Shown in pieces: positions 17,005 through 25,742 of a stretch of DNA of 64,000 bases. Positions within the stretch are counted from its first letter, which is position 1, and each line of letters opens with the position of its first letter. The notes beneath the pieces are model-generated. The model saw only the letters and a program-made list of their open reading frames with translations. It ran no database searches and was not told the DNA's origin. A program made the position numbers and the translations under genes. Origin of the DNA: Roseomonas sp. 18066 (GTDB lineage: Bacteria; Pseudomonadota; Alphaproteobacteria; Acetobacterales; Acetobacteraceae); NCBI RefSeq assembly GCF_902706185.1, contig NZ_CACSJM010000004.1, positions 28,665 through 92,664 of the forward strand. Direction: 5' to 3'.

Positions 17005-17062
17005 CGCTTCTTTCCGCGCATTTCCTTTGCATAGAGTGAACGCTGGAAACGGGTGGGTGGCA

Positions 17063-17281
17063 CTAAGATTCTGCTAGTTGGATCATCCACAGTCTGTGAG
17101 CTTCGAATCTGATCATCGCTTGAGCTGCCGCGGGGAGCCTTGCTATGGCGCGATCCAGCAGAGACGAGGCAGCTTGCGGATTGACGCCGCCCTGCTCGAC
17201 CAAACTTAGCACTGCTTCAACCATGGCCGTAGCCACGTTTTGCATCATCACCGACTGGCTCAGGTCAGGCTGGTGGGGCAT
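17063..17281 (-). CDS. Small hypothetical protein, paralogue of the preceding gene
   Basis: Protein of 72 aa, almost entirely the shared helix-GGV-helix-LP motif described for 16678-17004 and nothing more. The hydrophobic pattern suggests a two- or three-helix bundle that may oligomerise. Function unknown. It sits just outside the left edge of the older IS66 element. Confidence 0.5.
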   Translation of the reverse strand: MPHQPDLSQSVMMQNVATAMVEAVLSLVEQGGVNPQAASSLLDRAIARLPAAAQAMIRFEAHRLWMIQLAES

Positions 17282-17436
17282 GGGTCACCGCTAGGCTGTT
17301 GCGAGAAGCGGCAGAGCACATGCTAAAGGCAAAGCGGTCCAGACACCGATGCGAGAGCAGCCAGTGGCCAAACATAATTTTTTCGCACGGCGTTTGTCGC
17401 AGAAGCGTAAGCATCCGGTGAACACCGCCGCCCTGG

Positions 17437-17679
17437 CTATGGAGAGCTGGCTGGCCGAGGAGGAGCTGTTCCGGATGCCTGCTCGTCCTCAATGATCTGC
17501 CGCAGGTTCTCGATGCCGTCCTGGGTAAAGGCGGTCACGCCATCCTCGCCGACGCCATAGACGTGCAGGCAGCCGTCTTCGGGGAACATGCTGATGGACA
17601 GGTCGGACAGCCAGTCTTCGTCCTCGCCGAGCAGTGCGGCGACATGGCCGATGGTGAACACGGCGGAGATGGCGGCCAT
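17437..17679 (-). CDS. IS66-associated small acidic protein
   Basis: Protein of 80 aa. Its ATG sits at the tnpC stop (17681), so it is translationally coupled to the transposase. It reads as an acidic protein with EDEDWLSDLSISMFPEDGCL and VYGVGEDGVTAF, then a helical tail. I recall such short frames accompanying IS66 transposases in related bacteria; its role in transposition is not known to me. It is the only uninterrupted gene of the older element apart from the IS insertion site. Confidence 0.65.
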   Translation of the reverse strand: MAAISAVFTIGHVAALLGEDEDWLSDLSISMFPEDGCLHVYGVGEDGVTAFTQDGIENLRQIIEDEQASGTAPPRPASSP

Positions 17680-17680
17680 G

Positions 17681-19327
17681 TCAGGCGACCTCGCTTCGGG
17701 GCGGCTGATGGGCCTGCCAGCTCCATGGCAGCAGGTCCTCGAGCCTGCTGGCGGGATGTCCCGCGATCCGGCGCAGCACATCGGCCAGCCAGGCCTGTGG
17801 GTCCACATTGTTCAGCTTGGCTGTGACGATCAGCGAGTACATGGCCACCGCACGCTGGCCGCCACGGTCGGAACCGGCGAACAGCCACGACTTTCTGCCG
17901 AGAGCGATGCCGCGCAGCGCGCGCTCCGCCGCGTTGTTGGAGAGGCAGATCCGGCCATCCTGGAGGAACCGGGTGAAGGCCTCCCAGCGCTTCAGCATAT
18001 AGTCCATGGCCGGGCCAGGTCGTTCGTGCGGGACAAACGCGCGCGCTGCTCTCGCATCCAGGCTTCGAGCCCGGCGACCAGGGGTGCGCTCGCGGCCTGC
18101 CGGACGGCCAGGCGTCCCGCGGCGCTTGCACCGTTGATGTCGCGCTCGATGTCGAACAAGGCGTCGATGCGCCGGACAGCCTCCAGCGCGATCGGCGACA
18201 TCACCTTGGTCGGCCTGCTCCCTGCGGCCTGCGCGGCGCTCTTGGCCAGATCCGCCAGGACAAAGAAGGGTCGCCGCGCATGCACCCAGCAGGCCGCCTC
18301 GATGATCGGTCCTGGCTTGCGGTCAGCGGCGTAGAGCTTGCCATACCCGCCATAGGCATCGGCCTGGAACAGTCCGGCATAGCGGGCGAGATGGGCCTGC
18401 GGATGCGTGCCCCCGCGGTCGCGCGAGTAGTGGAACAGGGCGGCCGGTGCCGCCGTGCCGCCAAACGGCCGATCATCGCGGACATAGACCCAGCAGCGCA
18501 CTGTGTCGGTCTTGCCAGGCGCCAGCACCGGCACGGTGGTGTCGTCGCCATGGAGGCGTTCGGCGGCCATGACATGGGCCTCCAGGGTGCGCGACAGCGG
18601 CGCCAGCGCCGCGCAGCAGGCACCCACTTGGTCTGCCAGGGTCGAGAGGCTGAGCGGCAGGCCCTCCCGGGCGTAGCGTTCAGCCTGGCGGTTCAGCGGC
18701 TGGTGCTGGCCGAATTTCTCGAACAGAACCATGGCCAGCAGGTTGGGCCCCGCCCATCCGCGCGCCGTCACATGGAACGGCGCTGGCACCTGGCTCACCC
18801 TCTCGCAGGCGCGGCATGAGAATTTCTCCCGCACGTGCTGGATGACCTTCCAGCGGCGCGGGATCACCTCCAGCGTTTCCGTCATCCTCGCCCAGCTTGC
18901 GCAGCCGGGCGCTGCCACAGCACAGGCAATGGCTCGGCGCGGGCTCGACCACGCGCTCGCGCGGCAGATGCGCAGGGAATGGCTGGCGCGCCGGTCGCCT
19001 GCGGGCGAAAGGCGCGACATTGATGGTGTGCGCGGCCGCCTGCTCGGCGGCGATTTCGTCGGCCGTCGCCGAGCTTTCCAGTTCGTCGAATGCCAGGGCA
19101 AGCTGGTCGAGCAGGCGCTGGCCACGTTCAGACCTCTGGCCATAGAGCTGATGCCGTAGCTTGGCGATCTGCAGCTGCTGATGGGCGATGATCGCCTGGT
19201 CGTCGAAGGCTCGGGCCCTGGCATTGGCCAGCTCGGCCTCGATGCGCCGGGCATGCGCCGCGGCCGACAGCACCGCTGCTTTCAGGGCATCGACATCATC
19301 CGGCAGGGTTTCGGAGGGATTGTCCAC
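17681..19327 (-). pseudogene. tnpC: IS66 transposase TnpC, two frameshifts
   Basis: The transposase of the older IS66 is spread over three frames. The first (from 19327) has the leucine-rich coiled N-terminus with QLYGQRSERG and the zinc-finger-like CLCCGSARLRKLGED. The second (about 18880-18010) has the DDE core with LHGDDTTVPVLAPG and FQADAYGGYGKLY. The third (18007-17681) has the C-terminal SNNAAERALRGIALGRKSW and FAGSDRGGQRA. Frame changes fall near 18885 and 18010. All conserved blocks are present, so decay is recent, but no full-length protein can be made. Confidence 0.85.
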
Positions 19328-19409
19328 GCCCTGGATGGAATCACAGAATCCCTCGCGCCGCCTCAGGAAACTGCGTCACAGGGCATCACCCGGCGGCGTC
19401 CGGCCGGAA

Positions 19410-19417
19410 GGTATGCC
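19410..19417 (+). repeat. 8-bp target site duplication, left copy
   Basis: GGTATGCC directly abuts the left terminus of the younger IS66 and is repeated exactly at 21932-21939. Eight-bp duplications are characteristic of IS66-family insertion. Confidence 0.9.
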
Positions 19418-19496
19418 GTAAGCGTTGCTCCGCGGCCCACCTTGCCTGAGAGGGCCAATCTCGTGACGTAGCATCTCATCAGGTCGAGGTGGTGCG

Positions 19497-19946
19497 ATGT
19501 CGAAGGATGAGGCTGGCACTGGAGCCAGCACTGGTGCTGACACTCGAGCTAGCCTCAAGGCGGAGCGGATCGAGATCGTGACGCGCGGCGAGGGTCGTCG
19601 GAGCTACACGCCGGAGGAAAAGGTCCGGCTGGTGGCGGAGACGCTGCGCCCGGGAGCGTCAGTACAGGCCGTGTCGCGCCGCCATGGCGTCTGCTCCAGC
19701 CTGCTGCACCGCTGGCGGCGTGATGCGCGGGCTGAGGCGCGCGGGCCGGGTGGTGCGGTGCCACGGCTGCTGCCGGTGCGGCTGATGACCCCCGAAGTCG
19801 CCGCGGCAGCCGAACCTTCCGGCAAGCCTGCCGATGGTGACGCCCCGCCCATCGAGATCGTGCTGCGCAACGGGCGGGTGCTGCGGGTGAGCCCGGCCAC
19901 GGATCCGGCCGCCCTGGCCCGCCTGGCTCTGGCGCTGGAGGCGTGA
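19497..19946 (+). CDS. tnpA: IS66 accessory protein TnpA
   Basis: Protein of 149 aa with an N-terminal helix-turn-helix of transposase orfA type (YTPEEKVRLVAETLRPGA, VSRRHGVCSSLLHRWRR), a variable Ala/Pro linker and a C-terminal conserved block IEIVLRNGRVLRVSPATD. This is the normal layout of IS66 TnpA. Its stop overlaps the tnpB start by 4 bp, as usual in the family. It appears intact. Confidence 0.92.
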   Translation: MSKDEAGTGASTGADTRASLKAERIEIVTRGEGRRSYTPEEKVRLVAETLRPGASVQAVSRRHGVCSSLLHRWRRDARAEARGPGGAVPRLLPVRLMTPEVAAAAEPSGKPADGDAPPIEIVLRNGRVLRVSPATDPAALARLALALEA

Positions 19947-20290
19947 TCGCACCGCCTGCCGGGGTGCGGGTCTGGCTGGCGGCGGGCCCGACCGACATGC
20001 GGCGTGGGTTCGACGGGCTCGCGCGGCTGGTGCAGGAAGTGCTGGGGCGGGATCCGTTCAGCGGCCATGTGTTCGCCTTTCGCGGCCGCCGCGGCCATCT
20101 GGTCAAACTGTTGTTCTGGGATGGCCAGGGGCTCGTGCTCTATGCCAAGCGGCTGGAGCGCGGAAAGTTTGTCTGGCCGCAGGCACACGATGGCGCGATC
20201 TCGCTGACGCCTGCCCAGTTCTCGATGCTGCTGGAAGGCATAGACTGGCGCATGCCCGCCTGGACGGCGCGGCCGGACGTCGCGGGATAG
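19943..20290 (+). CDS. tnpB: IS66 accessory protein TnpB
   Basis: Protein of 115 aa, standard length for IS66 Orf2. Signature blocks VWLAAGPTDMRRGFDGLA, FRGRRGHLVKLLFWDGQG and AKRLERGKFVWP are complete. Start overlaps the tnpA stop (ATGA). TnpB is required for IS66 transposition but its biochemical role is not established. Confidence 0.93.
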   Translation: MIAPPAGVRVWLAAGPTDMRRGFDGLARLVQEVLGRDPFSGHVFAFRGRRGHLVKLLFWDGQGLVLYAKRLERGKFVWPQAHDGAISLTPAQFSMLLEGIDWRMPAWTARPDVAG

Positions 20291-20336
20291 CAATTTCGGC
20301 TTGGCGCGACGCGGTGGGACGGGCGAGGATTCCGGC

Positions 20337-21892
20337 ATGCCCGCCGCGCTCGACATCGCAGCGCTCCCCGATGATCCGGCGCTGCTGCGCGCGATGCTGG
20401 TCGGCGTCATGGCCGAGCGCGACGGGCTCGAGGCACAGAACAACCGGCTGCGGCATATGCTGCTCCAACTCCAGCGGCGGCAGTTCGGCCGCGGGTCCGA
20501 GCGCCTCCCGGAGGACCAGCTCCAACTCGCCCTGGCCGACATCGAGACGGCGGTTGCCAGGGACGAGGCGGAGGCCGAACGGAACAGCGAGACGCTCCGG
20601 CAGGCGCGCATCGCCAGGCGCCGGGCCAGCCGCGGCGCCCTGCCTGCCCACCTGCCGCGGGTCGAGGTGCTGCTCGAACCCGAACAGCAAGCCTGCCCTT
20701 GCTGCCAGGCCACTCTGGTGCGGATCGGCGAGGATGCCGCCGAGCGCCTGGACGTCATCCCGGCGCAGTTCCGGGTGCTCGTCACCCGTCGCCCCAAATA
20801 CGCCGCGCCTGCGACGGCGTCGTGCTGCAGGCCCCGGCGCCGTCCCGCCTGGTCGAGGGCGGGTTGCCGACCGAGGCGACGGTCGCGCATGTCCTGGTGG
20901 CGCGCTACGCCGACCACCTGCCGCTCTACCGGCAGGCGCAGATCATCGCCCGGCAGAGTGTGCTGCTCGACCGTTCCACCCTGGCGGCCTGGGTCGGCCA
21001 GGCCAGCGCCGAGATCGCGCCGGTGGTGCGGCGGCTGCGCGAGATCCTGCTGGGCTCGGCGCGGCTCTATGCCGATGAGACCGTAGTCCCGGTGCTCGAC
21101 CCGGGGCGCGGGCGGACCAGGCAGGGCTACTTCTGGGCGATCGCGCGGGATGACCGGCCCTGGGGCGGCACCGATCCGCCCGGCGTGGTCTATCGCTATG
21201 CCCCCGGCCGGGGCCGCGAGCATGCCAGGGCCCTGCTGGGCGGCTATCGCGGCATCCTGCAATGCGACGGCTATGCCGCCTATAAGAGCCTGCTGCCGCC
21301 CGCCGCGAATGCGGGCCCGGCGCTCCTCGCCACCTGCTGGAGCCATGTCCGCCGCCGGTTCTACGACCTCGCGCAGAGCAAGGCGGCCCCGATCGCCGAG
21401 GAAACCCTGCGGCGCATCGCTGCCCTCTACGCCATCGAAGCGGAGATCCGCGGCCAACCACCGCCGCAGCGCCTGACGGCGCGCGCCAGCCGGAGCGCTG
21501 CTCTCGTGCATGACCTGTTCGCCTGGTTCGCGCAGCAGCTGGCGCGCCTGCTTGGCCGCAGCCCCACGGCTGAAGCCATCCGCTATGCTCTGAACCAGCG
21601 AGAAGGCCTGCTGCGGTTCCTCGAGGACGGCCGCATCGACCTCGACACCAATCCGGTCGAGCGCGCCATCCGTCCCATCGCCCTCAGCCGCAAGAACGCG
21701 CTGTTCGCAGGATCCGACGAAGGCGGAGAGAACTGGGCCGCCATCGCCTCGCTGATCGAAACCTGCAAGCTCAACGCCGTCGACCCCCAGCGCTACCTCA
21801 CCGATCTGCTGACCCGCCTCGTCAACCGCTGGCCCAAGGCTCGCATCGATGAGCTCATGCCGTGGTGCTGGGCCACGACCAGCCCACGCTGA
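20337..21892 (+). pseudogene. tnpC: IS66 transposase TnpC with one frameshift
   Basis: The N-terminal part reads a leucine-rich coiled region, then RRQFGRGSERLPEDQLQLAL and the zinc-finger-like segment with CPCCQATLVRIGEDAAERLD. After KYA near 20805 the frame changes. The expected RACDGVVLQAPAPSRLVEGG and the rest of the protein (YADETVVPVLDPG, LQCDGYAAYKSL, NPVERAIRPIALSRKN, FAGSDEGGENWA) continue in another frame to the stop at 21892. About four bases appear to be missing at the junction. The element is probably no longer autonomous unless another copy supplies transposase. Confidence 0.87.
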
Positions 21893-21931
21893 GCGCTACA
21901 ACGCTGCCATGGGTCTCGGAGCAACGCTTAC

Positions 21932-21939
21932 GGTATGCC
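21932..21939 (+). repeat. 8-bp target site duplication, right copy
   Basis: GGTATGCC, identical to 19410-19417, directly follows the right terminus of the younger IS66. Confidence 0.9.
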
Positions 21940-22255
21940 GTGGATTGCGCCAGTCGATCCCATCCAGCATGTAGCCCAGCTGGGGCGCGGAAATGCCGAC
22001 CACCCCATCGGTCGGCGTGGGCCACAGGAACCGGCCTCTCTCCAGCCGCTTGGCGTAGAGCGACATGCCGATGCCATCATGGCAGACGATCTTGACCAGG
22101 TCGCCGCGGCGGCCCCGGAACACATAGAGATCTCCGGCATACGGATCACGCCCGAGCGCCTGTTGCACCTGCAGCGCCAGGCCCGCCATGCCGCGCCGCA
22201 TGTCCGTATGGCCCACCGCCAGCCAGACGCGCAGGCTTGCAGACGTCGGGATCAT
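21932..22255 (-). pseudogene. tnpB: IS66 TnpB of the older element, split by IS66 insertion
   Basis: From the ATG at 22255 the frame reads VWLAVGHTDMRRGMAGLALQ, FRGRRGDLVKIVCHDGIG, AKRLERGRFLWP and DWRNPRHT, then meets the younger IS66 at 21931. The missing C-terminus (FRPDAAG and stop) lies on the other side at 19409-19386, in frame after removing the insertion and one target copy. Before insertion this was an intact TnpB of standard length. Confidence 0.88.
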
Positions 22256-22646
22256 GCGCGCAGCGCCGCCATCACCCGCCGCAAGGCAGCGGCGCTGATC
22301 GCCTCGCCAACGCGGATCACCGTGCCACCGGGCAAGGTGATCTCGATCTGGCCTGCGGCGACCGGGTTCGCCTGGGTCGGTGCACCGTCGGCACGGCAGC
22401 GGCGCCGGGCGGCACGGCAGGACCATCCGGCGATACCCGCAGCGGCACGAACATCGCCGCCGGACCGGGCGCCAGGTTCCCCTGCCGCACCTGCCTGCGC
22501 CATGCCCACAACACGCTGCGGCTCACCTCGTGCCTGCGGGCAACCTCGACAAAGCAGGCACCAGGACGCTCAGCCTCCGCCACGATCCGGAGCTTGTCCT
22601 CGACCCGCCATTGGCGACGGCGCTCGATGCCAGCAATGATCTCCAT
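22252..22646 (-). pseudogene. tnpA: IS66 TnpA of the older element, frameshifted
   Basis: From the ATG at 22646 the frame reads RRRQWRVEDKLRIVAEAERP and the helix-turn-helix VARRHEVSRSVLWAWRRQV. Near 22400 the coding pattern moves to another frame, which gives the conserved C-terminal IEITLPGGTVIRVGE and ends at 22252, overlapping the tnpB start. A single-base change in the Pro/Ala linker explains the break. Confidence 0.8.
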
Positions 22647-22670
22647 TCAATCCGGCCCCTGTTCTTAGCA

Positions 22671-22686
22671 ACGCTCTTAAGAGCGT
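22671..22686. repeat. 16-bp perfect palindrome
   Basis: ACGCTCTTAAGAGCGT is a perfect palindrome just outside the older IS66. It could be a protein-binding site or part of the target region; no neighbouring gene clearly uses it. Confidence 0.35.
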
Positions 22687-22760
22687 CGATAAGATCAGAA
22701 GACAGATTCAGGCCCGCGTCGGAAGGCGGCCTTCACCGGAGGGGAACGCAGAAGCACCGC

Positions 22761-22907
22761 TTAACGAAGTGAGGCATCCAGCAAAAGCCTGTTGCGGGCA
22801 ATTGTCATGACATCGTCGATGTCGGCCGGAAGCCAAACCGCGTCGCAGCACTCTTCCAGTAGCAATGCCTCGGTAGAGGCTACCTCAACTAGCAGCACCT
22901 TCGGCAT
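22761..22907 (-). CDS. Mini receiver-like protein, possibly an internally deleted receiver
   Basis: Open frame of 48 aa with AAGGG seven bases before the ATG. It starts with KVLLVEV, the receiver beta-1 pattern also seen in the proteins at 4162-11603. It then passes almost directly to AVWLPADIDDVMTIARN, which resembles the beta-5/alpha-5 end of a receiver (normally KPFDLDELL). The middle, including the phospho-acceptor, is missing. It is either a relic or a very short protein. Low confidence that it is functional. Confidence 0.35.
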   Translation of the reverse strand: MPKVLLVEVASTEALLLEECCDAVWLPADIDDVMTIARNRLLLDASLR

Positions 22908-23006
22908 GTCTGACCCTTGTGGTAAGCGCTGCCTGAATGCCCTTCTTCTCAATCGTGCCGGTACTGTGCTGCCTCGCCTGCAGTTGGGGAGCTTCGAGCC
23001 GCGATT

Positions 23007-23280
23007 ATGGTCGACGTTAGTGACGACGCGAGTGGCCGCGGATACCGCCTGGTAGAGGTGCTGATGGGCCCTGGGCGGCGGCGGCGATGGTCAGAGGAAG
23101 CCAAGGCGCGGATTGTTGCGGAGACGCTCGCACCCGGCGCCGTCATTGCCAAGGTGGCGCGTCGTTAGCAGGTCTGCTCACAACAGGTGTTCACCTGGCG
23201 GCGAGAGATGCGGCACAGCGCGACACCCTCGTTCGTGCCGATCGTGGCGGAGCCCAGTGTGGCGCAACGGGAGTCCACAC
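23007..23280 (+). pseudogene. IS66 TnpA remnant with internal TAG
   Basis: From the ATG at 23007 the frame encodes GRGYRLVEVLMGPGRRRRW, then SEEAKARIVAETLAPGAV and VARR, and then hits TAG where family members have Trp. It resumes as QVCSQQVFTWRREM and a fragment resembling FVPIVAE. The rest of the element is absent. This is a third, different IS66-type tnpA in the window, left over from a lost insertion beside the helicase gene. Confidence 0.65.
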
Positions 23281-23438
23281 CGTCGTTCTTCAACCTACAC
23301 GGACGACGTCTGCAATGCGCCTGCCTGCGGCGCAAAGGTCTGGCTGGTCGAAACGCGCTGCACCACGACCCCACCGGGTCTGCCGGAGCGGCATCGCCGT
23401 CTGGCCGCGCTCCCCTTTTCAGGGCTCCAGGAGGAAGG

Positions 23439-25742
23439 TCAAGGCTGCACACCAGAACTGGGCGGCTCGGAAATGGCAGCCGCCGCTGACGGGGCGCCAT
23501 CATCGGTGCTTCCGTCGCCGTCGCCCTCGGGGATCTGCTGGAGCGGCGCCACGGTGGCCTGGATGTCACCGGCCGCGCCTTGCACGGCCAGCGCCCAGAA
23601 GCCACGCAGCACCGGCGGCGCGATCAGGCCATCAAATTTCCCGGTCGAAATTGCACCCACGTCGGCCGAGATCGCCTGAAGGTCCGGCACACCCGACATC
23701 TGGAGTTCCGCCAGCTTGGCGGTGAGCTGATGCAGGTCCGGTCGGGACACGACCACACCGGTGTCGTGGGCCCAACAGGTGAAGCCCGCGGCGCCCAGCA
23801 GGATGGCGAGCAGCCCGTTCGACCGGGTGCCCCGCCAAGTGAAGAGGTGGACGTCATCGCCCGCCCGGAAGGCTCGCCGGGTCTCAAGTCCCATGCGCCG
23901 GAAAGACTTCCTGCCCTCGTCGAGCAGGCGGGCCAGGGTCGCATCAATCCATCCCGGCTGGTCGTCAGCCATGTAGACGGCGAGCATTTCGGCCGCGAGG
24001 CGATCGTCGACCGGCTCAGGCGTGCTGTCCTCGAAGGTCGGCGGCGTGCCGCCCCTGTGCGGGTCCACCGTGATGATGCGGGACGGTTCGTCGACCTCGC
24101 GCACAATCCATCTCCGCCCGGCGAAGACGATGAGGTTGCCGACCATGACCGGGCTGCTAACGGGGATGGAGCCGAGCGACCGCCCGCTGGTGACGACCCG
24201 CCACTCGTCGCTGCTGGCGAACAGGGCGAAGAAGTCGCGGGAGCCCGCAAGTCGCTCCCCCGCCTCGCCCAGCATCAGCACTCCGTCCGGCGCCTGCTCG
24301 ATGAGCTTGGCGTCCGGGCCCCCCATGCTCCGCAGCAGGTCCATGAAGAGCGGCGGCTTCACCGATGCGAACGGCCCCGGGCCACAGAGCAGGCGGTAGA
24401 TCATGTCGGCGCGAGCCCCGCCGCGCTCGCAGATGAGGGACAGCGTCTGGTGCAGCAGCGCCGATCCCAGCCCGTCCACGCTGCCCGGTGCCTCAATGTA
24501 TCCTTGCCCGAGGAGGCGGATCGCAGCCACCGCCCGGACCGATTCCTGGCGGATCTGGTCCAGCAGGCTGGCCTCGGGCCTGAGCTCGTCCTCGATGACG
24601 TAGAGGCGCAGGACCGCAGGCACGCCAGCCCGGCGACCGGACCGGCCCAGGCGCTGGCGCAGCGAGGAGAGCGACCGCGGCGCCCCGATTTGCGCGACGG
24701 AGGCGACAGAACCGATGTCGATGCCGAGCTCCAGGGTAGAGGTGCAGACGGCCGTGGTCGGCAGCCGCCCGTCCTTCAGGCGGCGCTCCAAATCCTCGCG
24801 CAATTCCTTCGACAAGTTGCCGTGGTGTGGGAAGAATTCGTTCGGGACGTTCTTTCGCTCGCACAGGCCACGGAGCAGGTCCGCGACCGTCTCCACGCGG
24901 GCACGGGAGCCTCCGAAGACCAAGGAATTCGTGCCCCGCAGCGTCACCATCAGGTGGTCGGCCACCGCGCGAATGGCGAGATCCCCCTCACCTTCCGTGG
25001 CACGCGGTCGGAACGGCGCGATGTAGCCGCGCACCTGGAGCTGCAGGTTGCTGCCTCCCGACGGCGACTGCACCATCTGGACGTCCTGGGGCGCTGACGG
25101 CCGCAGCCACGCCGCGGCGGCCTTGAGGTCGCCCAGTGTCGCGGAGAGCCCGATCCGGCGGGCTGGCCGGGTTGCTAGGGCATCGATCCGGCGTAGCAGG
25201 GATGCGAGGTGGACGCCGCGCGGCCCGGCCAGGAAGGCGTGCAGCTCGTCGATGACGATGAAGCGCAGGTTGCTGAACAGCGCCTTCGCGGCCGCGGGGC
25301 GGCGGCTGAACAGCGCCTCGATCGATTCCGGTGTGATAAGCGCCAGGCCCCGCGGCCGCTTCACCAGGCCGCTCTTCGCCGCATCGGGGGCGTCGCCGTG
25401 CCATCGCACCACCGGCAGCTCCAGCCGCTCGCAAAGGTCTTCCAGGCGGCCGAACTGGTCGTTGATGAGCGCCTTCAGGGGCGCGACATAGAGGACCGAG
25501 AGACCGACATGCGGCTCGCCAGCCACCTGGGACAGCACCGGCAGGAAGGCGGCCTCCGTCTTCCCGGCTGCTGTCGAGGCGGAGACCAGGATGTCGCCCT
25601 GGCCGCCTCGGACCTCCAAGATGGCCTTGGACTGGATCTCCCGAAGCCCGGCCCAACCCTGGTCTCGGACCCAGCGCCGAACCTCCGGGTGAAGGAGGTC
25701 GTAGGCGCCCGACAGATCAGAGCTTGAAAGCGGTGAGTTCAT
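23439..25742 (-). CDS. Lhr-like superfamily 2 DEAD/DEAH-box helicase
   Basis: Protein of about 767 aa. Helicase motifs are in order: motif I STAAGKTEAA, motif II IDELHAF (DELH box), motif III LSATLGDL, motif IV region TNSLVFGGSRARVE, motif V TSTLELGIDIG and motif VI QRLGRSGRRAG. The C-terminal roughly 350 residues are of the Lhr/BrxHI type and Trp-rich. Start set at the ATG at 25742; an in-frame start at 25769 is possible. Both overlap the upstream ATPase gene, so translation is coupled. Predicted to unwind or translocate on nucleic acid together with the ATPase and TerB-type proteins. A helicase next to a DUF2791 ATPase also occurs in BREX-type loci (BrxHI/BrxD). Confidence 0.88.
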   Translation of the reverse strand: MNSPLSSSDLSGAYDLLHPEVRRWVRDQGWAGLREIQSKAILEVRGGQGDILVSASTAAGKTEAAFLPVLSQVAGEPHVGLSVLYVAPLKALINDQFGRLEDLCERLELPVVRWHGDAPDAAKSGLVKRPRGLALITPESIEALFSRRPAAAKALFSNLRFIVIDELHAFLAGPRGVHLASLLRRIDALATRPARRIGLSATLGDLKAAAAWLRPSAPQDVQMVQSPSGGSNLQLQVRGYIAPFRPRATEGEGDLAIRAVADHLMVTLRGTNSLVFGGSRARVETVADLLRGLCERKNVPNEFFPHHGNLSKELREDLERRLKDGRLPTTAVCTSTLELGIDIGSVASVAQIGAPRSLSSLRQRLGRSGRRAGVPAVLRLYVIEDELRPEASLLDQIRQESVRAVAAIRLLGQGYIEAPGSVDGLGSALLHQTLSLICERGGARADMIYRLLCGPGPFASVKPPLFMDLLRSMGGPDAKLIEQAPDGVLMLGEAGERLAGSRDFFALFASSDEWRVVTSGRSLGSIPVSSPVMVGNLIVFAGRRWIVREVDEPSRIITVDPHRGGTPPTFEDSTPEPVDDRLAAEMLAVYMADDQPGWIDATLARLLDEGRKSFRRMGLETRRAFRAGDDVHLFTWRGTRSNGLLAILLGAAGFTCWAHDTGVVVSRPDLHQLTAKLAELQMSGVPDLQAISADVGAISTGKFDGLIAPPVLRGFWALAVQGAAGDIQATVAPLQQIPEGDGDGSTDDGAPSAAAAISEPPSSGVQP

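Larger units (their letters stand above)
19418..21931 (+). mobile_element. Younger IS66-family element, 2514 bp
   Basis: Bounded by inverted repeats GTAAGCGTTGCTCCG (left) and CGGAGCAACGCTTAC (right), with the exact 8-bp target duplication GGTATGCC on both sides. It encodes tnpA, tnpB and a frameshifted tnpC on the plus strand. It inserted into tnpB of an older IS66: joining the flanks at the duplication restores a TnpB C-terminus ending DWRNPRHTFRPDAAG and a stop. This fixes the order of events. The 117-bp derivative at 13947 shares its termini. Confidence 0.93.
17407..22668 (-). mobile_element. Older IS66-family element, interrupted by a younger IS66
   Basis: On the minus strand, tnpA (22646-22252), tnpB (22255 leftwards), tnpC (19327-17681) and a small associated frame (17679-17437) form one IS66 in normal gene order. 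The insertion at 19418-21931 splits it inside tnpB. tnpA and tnpC carry frameshifts, so it is inactive. The outer ends are uncertain: the candidate termini GTAAGCATCCGG at 17407 and the complement of CTAAGAACAGGG ending at 22668 are only weak inverted repeats, with no matching 8-bp duplication. Confidence 0.7.

Noticed and set aside
19604..21511. 635-codon minus-strand frame across the younger IS66
   Set aside because: It lies opposite tnpA, tnpB and tnpC of the IS and has no motif of its own.
17407..22668. Exact termini and target duplication of the older IS66
   Set aside because: Candidate ends match only weakly and the flanking 8-mers (GCAGAAGC and CAACGCTC) differ, so the boundaries are reported as approximate only.
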